Origin: Anaerolineaceae bacterium UBA5838
GTDB taxonomy: Bacteria; Chloroflexota; Anaerolineae; Anaerolineales; Anaerolineaceae
Direction of reading: 5' to 3'
DNA: 51,041 bases
Assembly: GCA_002432795.1 (NCBI GenBank)
Contig: DJGU01000092.1
Span: forward strand, 203 to 51,243
The position numbers and the translations under genes were made by a program. Shown one piece after another: positions 24,965 to 33,887 of this stretch. Under the pieces are notes generated by a model. The model ran no database searches and had not been told where the DNA came from. It saw nothing but the letters and a program-made list of their open reading frames with translations. Positions within the stretch are counted from its first letter, which is position 1. The number at the start of each line of letters is the position of its first letter.

Positions 24965-25759
24965 ATGAAGAAGATTCTCAATGCTGCAATCAGGTTTTTT
25001 TTATATCTGGTGTTGATTGCGCCTCTTCTTCTTTTTGGAGTGTATGCCTTCTCTGAACGTTGGTTTTTTCCCGATGTTCTCCCATCAACTTGGTCAACCG
25101 CACCTTTTTTACGTTTATTTTCTGACCCCAAGACTGTCGGAGGGCTGCTCACAAGCATTGGTATTGCGCTGGTGGTAAGTTTGTTCTCCTTGATTGTTGC
25201 TTTTCCAGCTGCACGAACATTGGGATTACGGAGATTTCCCGGTCGTCAATTTGCCTGGTTATTATTCTTCTTGCCCACAGTGGTCCCTCCTTTAGCTGTC
25301 GGTATGGGAATGAATATTTTATTTCTCAGGCTTGATCTGGCGGGATCTTTTGTTGGAGTTATCCTTTCTCATCTTGTGCCCACATTGCCGTATACAATAT
25401 TTACACTCTCCGGTTTGTTTGCTAATTACGATGAAAATTATGAATACCAAGCCATAGTGCTCGGCGCAAGCAAAAGACGGACGTTCTTCAATGTGACATT
25501 ACGTTTGGTCTTTCCAGGATTGATCGTTGCTGGATTGTTTGCATTCTTAATCTCATGGAGTCAGTACCTATTAACATTATTGATAGGCGGCGGGAAGGTT
25601 CTCACGCTTCCTATGCTTCTTTTCTCAGCGGTATCAGGTGGGAATCCGTCAACCATCGCCGCGTTATCTTTGTTGTTTATCGCTCCTCCTGTCTTGGTTA
25701 TCGCATTAACAGCGCGCCAACTCAACCAACACGGAAACGCGATTAAGGAGCAGTACTAA
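24965..25759 (+). CDS. ABC transporter permease, second module
   Basis: 264 residues with about six membrane helices. Coupling block QAIVLGASKRRTFFNVTLRLVFPG. It begins 3 bases after the first permease and its TAA overlaps the ATPase ATG by one base, so all four transporter genes form a tight operon. Together with the first module it corresponds to the two halves of YnjC. Confidence 0.85.
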   Translation: MKKILNAAIRFFLYLVLIAPLLLFGVYAFSERWFFPDVLPSTWSTAPFLRLFSDPKTVGGLLTSIGIALVVSLFSLIVAFPAARTLGLRRFPGRQFAWLLFFLPTVVPPLAVGMGMNILFLRLDLAGSFVGVILSHLVPTLPYTIFTLSGLFANYDENYEYQAIVLGASKRRTFFNVTLRLVFPGLIVAGLFAFLISWSQYLLTLLIGGGKVLTLPMLLFSAVSGGNPSTIAALSLLFIAPPVLVIALTARQLNQHGNAIKEQY

Positions 25760-26799
25760 TGGCAAAAGTTGAATTGCTGAATTTATCTAAAAATTATCCT
25801 GGACGAAAAACGCCGGTACTAGATCAATTTTCCCTGACCGTTGATTCTGGAGAGTTGGTCTCCTTATTAGGTCCCTCAGGAAGCGGTAAATCTACTCTGC
25901 TCAGGTTGATCACAGGGATAGAATACCCGGATTCGGGGGATATTCTCTTTGATGGAAAGAGCATACTATCTATTCCTCCAAATAAGCGTGGAGCTGTTCT
26001 CATGTTCCAGAAAGCCTATTTGTTTCCTTTCCTGAGTGTTGAAGAAAACATCGGATTTGGACTGAAAGTACAAGGGGCAACAAAACAAACTATTCAAATA
26101 GAGGTAGCAAAAATTCTTGACTTGATCGGATTACCCGGAATTGAGAGGCGAAAACCCGCCCATCTTTCAGGTGGTGAGCAACAACGGGTTTCCCTTGCAA
26201 GAGCCTTAATTGTGCGTCCGACCTTGTTATTACTGGATGAACCTTTAAGCAGTCTGGATACTGCCGTGCGTCAGAATTTACAGGAGGCAATCCGGCGAAT
26301 TCAACACGAATTGGGAATTACAGCCATTTTGGTAACTCACGATCTTGGTGAAGCCATGGGAATGTCAGACCGCATGGCATTATTACTTGAGGGTAAAGTG
26401 GCCGCCATCGATGAACCGATGAAGTTGTTTCAAAAACCGCCCAGCAGCCAGGTGGCAAAATTTGTAGGGATAGACACTTTCCTCAAGGGGCGTGTAAACC
26501 ATGGAACCCTTGAAACCCAACATGGCAACCTGACGGTTAGGACAAACGGATTTGTTTCTGATTCGGCAACGTTTGCAATTAGACCTGAGCATATTGAGGT
26601 CGGCAGCGAACTGGCTGAGAACATACTCACTGGAGTGGTAAAGGATTGCATGTATCGGGGTGAATATGTGGAATACCAAATCCAGATCGATACAATGGTT
26701 GTCAGAGCCCGGGTTGCGATGCCTGCAGCAATGATTCCACATGGTGAGGTGATCAAGGTGGCGTTTCCCGCTGAACATCTATTTCCATTAACCGCTTAA
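25759..26799 (+). CDS. ABC transporter ATP-binding protein (YnjD/PotA-like)
   Basis: 346 residues. Walker A GPSGSGKST (about 35-43), Q-loop MFQKAYLFP, signature LSGGEQQR, Walker B LLLLDEPLSSLD and H-loop VTHD are canonical. After about residue 235 there is a TOBE-like regulatory domain. It energises the two permease modules; from its domain order import is expected. Last gene of the transporter unit, followed by a strong hairpin. Confidence 0.9.
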   Translation: MAKVELLNLSKNYPGRKTPVLDQFSLTVDSGELVSLLGPSGSGKSTLLRLITGIEYPDSGDILFDGKSILSIPPNKRGAVLMFQKAYLFPFLSVEENIGFGLKVQGATKQTIQIEVAKILDLIGLPGIERRKPAHLSGGEQQRVSLARALIVRPTLLLLDEPLSSLDTAVRQNLQEAIRRIQHELGITAILVTHDLGEAMGMSDRMALLLEGKVAAIDEPMKLFQKPPSSQVAKFVGIDTFLKGRVNHGTLETQHGNLTVRTNGFVSDSATFAIRPEHIEVGSELAENILTGVVKDCMYRGEYVEYQIQIDTMVVRARVAMPAAMIPHGEVIKVAFPAEHLFPLTA

Positions 26800-26869
26800 G
26801 CTTTACTCCCAATATTTTGTCAATTTGATGCATCCTGATTGTTAGAGATGCAACCATTTGATGTAAAGA

Positions 26870-26896
26870 GAGCAGGTAGCAAAATCCTACCTGCTC
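26870..26896. terminator. Strong hairpin between convergent operons
   Basis: A perfect 10-bp stem GAGCAGGTAG / CTACCTGCTC with a 7-base loop lies between the ABC ATPase gene and the convergent disulfide oxidoreductase gene. No T-run follows on either strand (a CTCTTTACATC stretch on the minus strand is the nearest), so it may act as a bidirectional terminator or as a 3'-end stabiliser. Confidence 0.5.
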
Positions 26897-26932
26897 AATA
26901 GTTAAATCGATGACCTATAAAAATAATCCGGA

Positions 26933-28318
26933 TCAGGATTTGGAGCGAATGTAACGGGTGACTCCCTTTTTGACAATCTCCGAAAAAGTTGGATAAATGA
27001 AAATCGTTTCAGCTAAAGCCTGCATACTGAGCTCCTGCATAATTGCCAAAGTGAAAAACTGAATCCATTCACCTGCATGCAAACCAATTGCATCAGCTCC
27101 AACAATGACATCGTTTTCATCCATGATTATCTTCAAGAATCCTTCTGTCTCGCTTTCAGTGATGAATCGGTCGACCGAATTGGTATCAACACGAGAAATA
27201 TTTACTTTTCCAAATTTCTTGATGGCTTGAGCTTCAGATAAGCCAACATGCCCAACTTCAGGCTCCATGAAAATTGCCCATGGGACTATGGAGAGATCAT
27301 TCTCGCGCTTATTTACCTGAAGAATATTATCGATACAGATATCTGCCTGAAAGGAAGCCATATGCGTAAATTTCGCTGGCGAGGTGACATCGCCACATGC
27401 ATAGATATTAGCCGCTGTAGTTTGCAAATATTCATTGGTTTTTATTCCATAAGGCAGGTACTCGACTCCAGCCTTTTCCAGTTGCAATCCATTGATGTTT
27501 GGCACCCGCCCTAGTGCGACAAAGATTTGTTCTGCAAAAAGGTCTTTCAGTTCCCCATCTTGATCAAGAACAAGTTTGATTTGACCATCAGAATTTTGAA
27601 TACAATTGGTCACCTCTGAGTTCGTAATAATCCGAACCCCATCTTCTTCAAGCGCTTTCGTGACCAAGGCGACAATTTCGGGATCCAGGGCATTTAATAT
27701 GGCCGGATTACGCTCAACAATCGTCACGTCTGTGCCAAACCTGGCCAGTGATTGTCCCAATTCAACTGAGATTACCCCACCACCAAGGAACACAACTGAC
27801 TTTGGCTGTTCACGCAATTCCCAAAAGTTTTCATTGTCCAGGAATTTGAGCATTTCACTGCCCTCATGCGGTGCCATGCGAGGGGATGAGCCAGTTGCAA
27901 TGACAAAATAATCGGATTCAAGAACGGAATCCCCAATCGATATGTGGTTTTGATCGATAAACTTTGCCCCGGAAGGATCAATAAACACATCAATCCCCAT
28001 GTCCTGGAAATGGGCAGGCTGTTCGTTGCGATAGACGCCTTGCACCACATCATCCACATGTGTCATGACTTTAGCAAAGTCAAACTCTGACCCCAGTTGT
28101 ACCATTGGGAGACCGTGGCTCTCAAATTTCTTTCTTGATTGGAATAGCCGCGCGCTGCTGATGAGCGTTTTGCTTGGAACACAGCCCGCGTGAGTACATT
28201 CCCCACCTATCTTATTCTTTTCGACCAATGCCACCCGGGCTCCCCGGCGGTGAGCAGTTAATGCTGCCACCAACCCACCTGAACCGGCACCAATTACTGT
28301 AATATCGTATTTTTCCAT
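26933..28318 (-). CDS. FAD-dependent disulfide oxidoreductase (dihydrolipoyl dehydrogenase-like), second copy
   Basis: 461 residues, same superfamily as the gene at 21347 but clearly divergent. GAGSGGLVAALTAHRRGA binds FAD, GGECTHAGCVPSKTLI holds the C-x4-C disulfide, GGGVISVELGQSLARFG binds NAD(P)H, and ACGDVTSPAKFTHMA is present. The C-terminal domain has VGLSEAQA. Substrate unknown. No dehydrogenase-complex E1/E2 genes are near, so a role as lipoamide dehydrogenase is unproven. GGA lies upstream of the ATG at 28318. Downstream of the APH-like gene on the same strand (70-base gap). Confidence 0.85.
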   Translation of the reverse strand: MEKYDITVIGAGSGGLVAALTAHRRGARVALVEKNKIGGECTHAGCVPSKTLISSARLFQSRKKFESHGLPMVQLGSEFDFAKVMTHVDDVVQGVYRNEQPAHFQDMGIDVFIDPSGAKFIDQNHISIGDSVLESDYFVIATGSSPRMAPHEGSEMLKFLDNENFWELREQPKSVVFLGGGVISVELGQSLARFGTDVTIVERNPAILNALDPEIVALVTKALEEDGVRIITNSEVTNCIQNSDGQIKLVLDQDGELKDLFAEQIFVALGRVPNINGLQLEKAGVEYLPYGIKTNEYLQTTAANIYACGDVTSPAKFTHMASFQADICIDNILQVNKRENDLSIVPWAIFMEPEVGHVGLSEAQAIKKFGKVNISRVDTNSVDRFITESETEGFLKIIMDENDVIVGADAIGLHAGEWIQFFTLAIMQELSMQALAETIFIYPTFSEIVKKGVTRYIRSKS

Positions 28319-28388
28319 TTATTCTATCCTTTCGTAGTGAAACAAAGATGATTTTTAACCGACCGATAGAAATTCAATAACAGCTAAG

Positions 28389-29522
28389 TTAAGCCAAAAC
28401 GCTTAATACCGGTGAGTTTGATGAACTGCGGATATGACTCGTTGCAATATCAACCGCTTCGACGATGGCAGGATCTCCTACCGGAAGTCCCTCGTAAACA
28501 TATCCTGCTTGAAAGATTCCAACCGTGCGCGCAAGGATTTCGCAACCAAAGTGAATTGAGCTTTCGTCGAATCCCTCCCTTCCAAAGACCATTTCGAAAT
28601 CTGACCCCAATGATTTTCGGTAAGCTCTCAAAAACGCATCGTTCATGGAAAGAATGCTTTTTGAAATCGAGGGTGTTGCTGCTCGATGAGCCAGCATCCA
28701 TAAGTGAGCAGAAAAATGACCGACGTCTTGTGCAGGTTTTCCATAGTGGGCTAATTCCCAATCGATTATTCTCAGTTTAGCATCTGAAACAATCACCGAA
28801 CGCGGCCATAGATCTCCCATAATTAAGACTTTTCCTGGAAGATGAAGTTTTCTGCCAAAATCCATCGCGCGGTTTGCCAGAACCTGTGCATCAGGAACGT
28901 CTGCACGAGACGCATAATTTTGAATATTCCCATACTGCACATCCAAACGGGTTCGCTGAATCTGTGGATTATTAAATTCTTGCGATAAGCCTGGAATGTG
29001 AGCACTGACCCGGTGCAATTTGCCGATGAATTCCCCCAAAAGGTTGCCCAACAATTCAGATTCATCATTTGAATGCGGTTCGCGAAGCCAGGTCTCCAAA
29101 TCTGGACAACGACAAACATCTTCCATAAGGATCAGATGATGTTGTTCGTCAAGAGCATATAAACCTGGCAATCTTACTGAGTCTGTTGCCAAGGCACCCA
29201 TCACTCCATCAGGGCTGAAGGCTTTCATGGCTTTTGCTTCGATAAGGATCCTGTTTGGGTCAAGCTGAACGTTTGGGGAGGAGGCAACAAACGGTGGCGC
29301 CCATTTTGCAACGAGCGAATCTGGTGATGAACCCGCCTTTCCCTCAATGCGCCAGACACAGTTCATTAACCCCCCCGATAGTGGTTTTGGTTCTCCATCT
29401 ATCGCAAATTCAGGCATAGTGGAAAGTAATCTCATCAGAACGGCTGGAATGTCCATGTCCGGTAAAGTGGGGTTATCCAAATTGGAGTCTGGAATATTCC
29501 CATGTTTTTTGAATTTGATCAT
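28389..29522 (-). CDS. Aminoglycoside-phosphotransferase-fold protein with altered catalytic loop
   Basis: 377 residues of the APH/choline kinase/methylthioribose kinase fold. A candidate ATP lysine is K73 (LVAKW) and the metal-binding D254 is in IIDWELAHYGKPAQDVG. The catalytic loop, normally H-G-D-x4-N, reads M235-G-D237-L-W-P-R-S242: the Asp is kept but His and Asn are replaced. This could be a small-molecule kinase with a divergent loop or a pseudo-enzyme. It resembles fungal/bacterial 'phosphotransferase enzyme family' proteins with GDLWP in this loop. The context gives no substrate. The start region lacks a clear ribosome binding site. Confidence 0.7.
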   Translation of the reverse strand: MIKFKKHGNIPDSNLDNPTLPDMDIPAVLMRLLSTMPEFAIDGEPKPLSGGLMNCVWRIEGKAGSSPDSLVAKWAPPFVASSPNVQLDPNRILIEAKAMKAFSPDGVMGALATDSVRLPGLYALDEQHHLILMEDVCRCPDLETWLREPHSNDESELLGNLLGEFIGKLHRVSAHIPGLSQEFNNPQIQRTRLDVQYGNIQNYASRADVPDAQVLANRAMDFGRKLHLPGKVLIMGDLWPRSVIVSDAKLRIIDWELAHYGKPAQDVGHFSAHLWMLAHRAATPSISKSILSMNDAFLRAYRKSLGSDFEMVFGREGFDESSIHFGCEILARTVGIFQAGYVYEGLPVGDPAIVEAVDIATSHIRSSSNSPVLSVLA

Positions 29523-29582
29523 TCATAATTAAAGCCTTTTTTTGATAAATGCGAGAACCTCAATAGTAATATTTTTCCATAC

Positions 29583-29599
29583 ATTCTGAATGTCAGAAT
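29583..29599. promoter_or_regulatory. Perfect dyad upstream of the APH-like gene
   Basis: ATTCTGA-ATG-TCAGAAT is a perfect 7-bp inverted repeat, 61 bases before the gene start at 29522. It could be an operator. The remaining stretch 29600-29909 shows no gene; a 96-codon frame (29654-29944, minus) overlaps the anti-sigma gene out of frame and looks random. Confidence 0.35.
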
Positions 29600-29909
29600 A
29601 CCTATTTGTTCAATCGCCTGCCCAGGAACAGATTTCAGGAGAAATAATGCCGTTCAATTACGATTCCCGGAATAGTTTTTTTGCACAGTATCTTCCAGAG
29701 GAGAATCCTCAATTTGATTTATAAAGAATTTTTCCTTTACCAACTTAGACGCATGATGGCGAAAAAATCTTACGTTGATAAAAGAAATAGAGCGCAATAA
29801 ATGCAAATTAACTAAAACACCTCTGAAAGAAGGTTGAAAGATGCGTTTTGTTTTAAGATGTGGGCAGTAAATTTGGTACAAAATTTGAAGCCGATGATTT
29901 AGTGCAAGT

Positions 29910-30200
29910 TCAGATAGCATGTAATATGCGGGATAATGCTTCATATTCTTCGCGGCAATCCGGGCACATGTCCAAATGATGATGAACTAAGGGGAGCAAA
30001 CTAGCCACATCTTCGCCGCGGATGGCCATTTCAGTATATTGGTCCAACAATCCATGGACATCATCACAGGTCAGCTCAATCTCCTGTGTGTTTTGAATCA
30101 TGTACAGCATTTTTTCGGCTTGATCAGGTGATATATTCAATTCCATCTTATCAAGAGTGGTTTTTCTTCTACGTTGAAAAAGACGCGTAAACAAGTTCAT
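29910..30200 (-). CDS. Soluble zinc-binding anti-sigma factor (ZAS-like)
   Basis: 96 residues from ATG 30200, with GGAG upstream; an ATG at 30221 is in frame but has no such site. H75-x3-C79-x2-C82, with C45 earlier, is the zinc-coordinating pattern of ZAS anti-sigma factors, some of which (RsrA of Streptomyces) release their sigma when the thiols are oxidised. No membrane helix is present, so the protein is cytoplasmic. It follows the ECF sigma gene by 51 bases on the same strand. Disulfide redox or zinc sensing is therefore a plausible signal. Confidence 0.75.
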   Translation of the reverse strand: MNLFTRLFQRRRKTTLDKMELNISPDQAEKMLYMIQNTQEIELTCDDVHGLLDQYTEMAIRGEDVASLLPLVHHHLDMCPDCREEYEALSRILHAI

Positions 30201-30251
30201 TAAGTTAGATCTCCAATACATTAGATGCAGTTGTTGATTGAAAAATTACTT

Positions 30252-30887
30252 TCATCTCTCAAATATTGCGATTAATTCTTCTGATGACATTCCTTGTTCT
30301 TCCATGTGGCGTTTCAACTTTAACCTGGCATCATGAAGCAATTTGTATAACGCGTTCCTTTCGGTATTCATACTGCGAGCAACTTCCGCTAATGGTATTC
30401 CATGGATTGCCACTGCCATCAAGGCTGTCCGTTGCTTTTCAGTTAATTCCTCGAGCATCACTTTTTGTATCATGGAGATCGTTTCACGTTTTTCAAATGA
30501 CATTTCGACATTAACACCCATATCCGGCATTTCACGAGACTCATCTCCCACATCTTTGCCTTCGAGCATCTGATCAAGCGAGGTCTCCTTCCATTTTGCT
30601 CTTCGAATTTCAGTAAGTGCAAACCGTACAGCAATCGTATAGACCCACGTTGTAAACTGGCTGCGCCCCTCAAAGGAGTCTAAACGCGCCAGTACTCGCA
30701 GAAGAGTTTCCTGCGCGACCTCCTCTACCAATGGAGAAAACCGGGGATCGTCCTGTTGGATCCACTTGGAAAGCGCATAAGGCATACCGTTTATGATAAT
30801 CTTAGATAAGTCAGCAAGTGCAACTTCCCGCTGCTCTCCAGACGACCTAAGGCTTGTCAGCCAATCTTCATTGGTGCGATTTCCCAT
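30252..30887 (-). CDS. ECF-type sigma-70 factor
   Basis: 211 residues. Region 2 holds FTTWVYTIAVRFALTEIRRA, about residues 80-99. An acidic linker follows, and region 4 contains LTEKQRTALMAVAIHGIPLAEVA with helix-turn-helix residues ALYKLLHDARLKLKRHM. It resembles the split sigma at 17489-18082 throughout. Gene order sigma then zinc anti-sigma is the classic regulator pair. Upstream of it, 70 bases away, lies copy B of the 86-base repeat; the second copy lies upstream of trxB. GGAG precedes the ATG. Confidence 0.85.
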   Translation of the reverse strand: MGNRTNEDWLTSLRSSGEQREVALADLSKIIINGMPYALSKWIQQDDPRFSPLVEEVAQETLLRVLARLDSFEGRSQFTTWVYTIAVRFALTEIRRAKWKETSLDQMLEGKDVGDESREMPDMGVNVEMSFEKRETISMIQKVMLEELTEKQRTALMAVAIHGIPLAEVARSMNTERNALYKLLHDARLKLKRHMEEQGMSSEELIAIFER

Positions 30888-30956
30888 AATGGTTCTCCAA
30901 CGAAATAAGTATACTATCCTTTGAAAGTCATACCTTCATGCGTTGATGCCTGTCGG

Positions 30957-31044
30957 TCAGTGTAACGAATTTTCGGTAAATTAACAAAAAGAGTAGATCA
31001 CGGTATCCTTTCAACAGTTTAGTGAACCAAGAAAGGAAAAAGAT
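30957..31044 (+). repeat. 86-base direct repeat, copy B
   Basis: Same orientation and close to the same sequence as 3689-3774; one or two single-base gaps near the middle. On the minus strand both copies read TGTTGAAAGG then TACCGTGATC and later TTACACTGA. The copies are 27.3 kb apart and lie 56 bases (from the leader-peptide start) and 70 bases from the leftward genes they precede. Confidence 0.75.
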
Positions 31045-31584
31045 CATAATCTGCACCACTGATTTTTCAACAACTGGAGAGACATTTTACATACAAAAAA
31101 AAATACCTACATTAGCTCACCGAACTATGATTGGAGAGATTCCACAGTCGAGAAACACCTTAGAATATAGTCAAATTAGATGCCCGCATTGCGTCTGAGT
31201 TGGCAAATCGGACTAAGGTCAACTTTCCCGAAGGATGTTCGCTATTTGCATTTCCACGAATGTATCAAAAATGATTGCGCACAGCCAGCACTCTTTAAAG
31301 GCTAAGTCAATGCATCAGGCAGCATACCAAGGTCATGCGTTTTTTTTTTCAATGAAGATGCCTGACTGCGGCTAACCTTAGCAGTGCTGATCAGTTTAGT
31401 GAGAATTGGGAATTTCGAAAGATCTGTTTGAATGAAGAAAACAAACAGGCAATTCTTTCCGGAAAGGATCCGTGACTATTCTTTTATAATCTGACACATG
31501 ATCGCCGAACCTTGCGTATTGCCGTAGCTATCACGAATTTTTGCCAAATGGCATATAATCAGAAAAAATATGCGAGGGAAGAAA
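31045..31584. other. Non-coding stretch before the M20 peptidase gene
   Basis: No gene is supported. TATAAT at 31554-31559 may be the -10 box of the peptidase operon, but no -35 match was found at the right distance. The rest shows no hairpin or open frame worth naming. Confidence 0.4.
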
Positions 31585-32961
31585 ATGTCCAGAACACAAA
31601 AAGCAATCCAGGAATTTGAAATTTCAGAACTTGAAAAGATGCGTACCTTTGACGCCTTCTTGCGGATACCCTCTGTTTCATCTGACCCGGAAATGAAACC
31701 TCATCTGCAAGAAGCAGCCGAATTTCTAAAATCGTACTTTGAGAAACTCGGCATGGATGAGGTGAGAATCTATCCGACTGACTTACATCCTGTTGTTTTT
31801 GCTGAGAAGTACTCTAACCTTCCAGAAGCAAAAACCCTCCTGATCTATGGTCACTACGATGTGCAGCCGCCTGATCCGTTGGATGCCTGGATAACACCTG
31901 CATTCGAACCGACCATCCGCGGGGAGAACTTGTATGCCCGCGGAGCATCGGACATGAAAGGTCAGATCCTGGCATCGGTTTTTGCGCTTGAGAGCGTTCT
32001 GAAAACTGGAGAATTGCCCATCAATATCAAATTCATCCTCGAAGGCGAAGAGGAGATTGGATCTCCGTCTTTGGAAGGCTTTATTCGCGACCACACTGAT
32101 TTGTTGAAATGCGACATGATCCTCAATCCGGATGCCGGCATGATCAACAAAGACAGTCCCACGATTGTTAACGGTCTGCGCGGATTGGTCTATTTTGAAG
32201 TGCGCATTGATGGTCCAAAAATGGACCTGCATTCCGGTCTTTTTGGTGGAAACATTGCCAACCCTGCCAACGTCCTGGCCAAGATCATTGCCCAACTCCA
32301 CAACCCGGATGGATCAGTGGCAATTCCTGGTTTCTATGACCGTGTTCGGCCCCTGAGCGATGAAGATCGCCAAAAAATTGCTATGAATCCGACCAGCGAA
32401 GCTGATTTTCTAAAAATTACTGGCGCGCCTGCCATTTTCGGTGAGCAAGGATACACCTTGCTCGAACGCCAGGGGGCAAGACCGACATTGGACGTGAACG
32501 GGCTCTATGCCGGTTTCATCGGCGAAGGCGCAAAAACCATCATTCCCGCTTACGCAAAGGCAAAAATCTCCTGCCGGTTGGTTCCAGACCAGCAGCATGC
32601 AGAAATTTATGAACTCGCTGAAAAATACATCCGTACGCTGGTTCCTCCAACCGTGAAAGTCAGTTTTATCAAACACTCCGGCGGACCTTCCTACCTGGCA
32701 GATGATGCTCCCGGATTACCCAACCTGATCCAAGCTTTCAAGGAATCCTGGCAGAAAGATGTAATTTATAAACGTGAAGGCGGAAGCATCCCCGTCGCAA
32801 CGGTCATGCAGGAAATTTTAGGGGTCAAGTCAATCCTCACCGGCTTTGGTCTGCCCGACGATGCGATCCACTCCCCTAATGAGCATCTCCACCTGCCCAC
32901 CTGGCGAAAAGGCATCCAGGCTTACATTCGTTTCCTGACCAGTTTCGAGGCCCAGGCGTGA
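31585..32961 (+). CDS. M20-family metallopeptidase (dipeptidase)
   Basis: 458 residues from ATG 31585, chosen over ATG 31570 because GAGGGA lies between them. H90-Y-D92 in GHYDVQPPDP is the first metal ligand block, GASDMKG and EGEEEIGSPSL follow, and a later His block (IHSPNEHLHLP) completes the di-zinc site. Related to CNDP-like dipeptidases and M20 peptidases, so it should hydrolyse dipeptides or acyl amino acids in the cytoplasm. Its stop overlaps the GTG of the DUF1385 gene by four bases (GTGA). Confidence 0.88.
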   Translation: MSRTQKAIQEFEISELEKMRTFDAFLRIPSVSSDPEMKPHLQEAAEFLKSYFEKLGMDEVRIYPTDLHPVVFAEKYSNLPEAKTLLIYGHYDVQPPDPLDAWITPAFEPTIRGENLYARGASDMKGQILASVFALESVLKTGELPINIKFILEGEEEIGSPSLEGFIRDHTDLLKCDMILNPDAGMINKDSPTIVNGLRGLVYFEVRIDGPKMDLHSGLFGGNIANPANVLAKIIAQLHNPDGSVAIPGFYDRVRPLSDEDRQKIAMNPTSEADFLKITGAPAIFGEQGYTLLERQGARPTLDVNGLYAGFIGEGAKTIIPAYAKAKISCRLVPDQQHAEIYELAEKYIRTLVPPTVKVSFIKHSGGPSYLADDAPGLPNLIQAFKESWQKDVIYKREGGSIPVATVMQEILGVKSILTGFGLPDDAIHSPNEHLHLPTWRKGIQAYIRFLTSFEAQA

Positions 32962-33887
32962 CGGGCGATCAGAAAGACTTGAGACTCCCCTCCTACGGCG
33001 GCCAGGCTGTCATGGAAGGCGTCATGATGCGCGGAAAACAGCATGTTGCCATGGCTGTGCGTGCGCCGGATGGTCAAATCCTCACTTACGAAGAGGAACT
33101 CCCCGCTCTTTACCGCTCAAAATGGATGAGCATTCCATTTTTACGAGGCGTGTTAGGTTTGTGGGATTCTTTGAACCTGGGCATGCGCTTCCTCACAAAG
33201 TCCTCCAACATGGTCAGCAGTGAAGACGAGCAAATAGAGGGAAAAGACCTCGTTCTCGCGGTTTTGCTGTCTCTTGGGCTTGGGGTAGGGCTATTTTTCC
33301 TTTTTCCGGCTTTGCTCACTGGTTGGTTGGACGGTCCACTCGGAATTGAACGGTTGGGAACACTTGGTACCTGGCTTAGCAATCTGATGGAAGGCTTACT
33401 GCGCCTTGCTCTCCTGGTAGTTTATCTTGCAGTGGTTGGCAGAATGCCGGAAATTCGGCGGGTATTCTCCTATCATGGCGCAGAACATAAAACGATCAAC
33501 GCTTTTGAAGCCCGCGCGGATCTGACACCCAAAAACGTGAGCGAGTTTACCCTCGTTCATCCGCGGTGTGGGACCTCTTTTATCCTGACCCTCGTGTTGA
33601 TATCGATCCTGTTTTTTAGCCTTCTCGGCCCTCTTCCCCTGCACTGGCGCCTGCTCACACGTATTCTCCTGCTGCCTGTGGTTTCTGGAATAGCTTATGA
33701 ATATATCCGCTTTGCCGCCAATCACATGGACGAGTCCGCCCTGGTGCGTGCCTTGATCAAACCCAATCTCGCCCTGCAAAAGCTCACCACTCGTGAGCCT
33801 TCAGAAGACATGCTCGAAGTATCGATCAAAGCATTCAACCTGATGTACGAGGCTGAACAAAAGGCATCTGAAAGCTCATCCGCATGA
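32958..33887 (+). CDS. DUF1385 membrane protein
   Basis: 309 residues. The family block GGQAVMEGVMMRGK (about 14-27), a metal-binding-like YHGAEHKTINAFE (about 174-186), HPRCGTSF and four or more membrane helices are visible. The family is common in Firmicutes and Chloroflexi; its function is uncertain. GTG start at 32958, overlapping the previous gene. Its TGA overlaps the following ComEA-like ATG (ATGA), so the genes are translationally coupled. Confidence 0.88.
   Translation: MTGDQKDLRLPSYGGQAVMEGVMMRGKQHVAMAVRAPDGQILTYEEELPALYRSKWMSIPFLRGVLGLWDSLNLGMRFLTKSSNMVSSEDEQIEGKDLVLAVLLSLGLGVGLFFLFPALLTGWLDGPLGIERLGTLGTWLSNLMEGLLRLALLVVYLAVVGRMPEIRRVFSYHGAEHKTINAFEARADLTPKNVSEFTLVHPRCGTSFILTLVLISILFFSLLGPLPLHWRLLTRILLLPVVSGIAYEYIRFAANHMDESALVRALIKPNLALQKLTTREPSEDMLEVSIKAFNLMYEAEQKASESSSA

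Noticed and set aside
29654..29944. 96-codon frame on the minus strand
   Set aside because: Overlaps the anti-sigma gene out of frame, has no recognisable motif, odd composition and no ribosome binding site.
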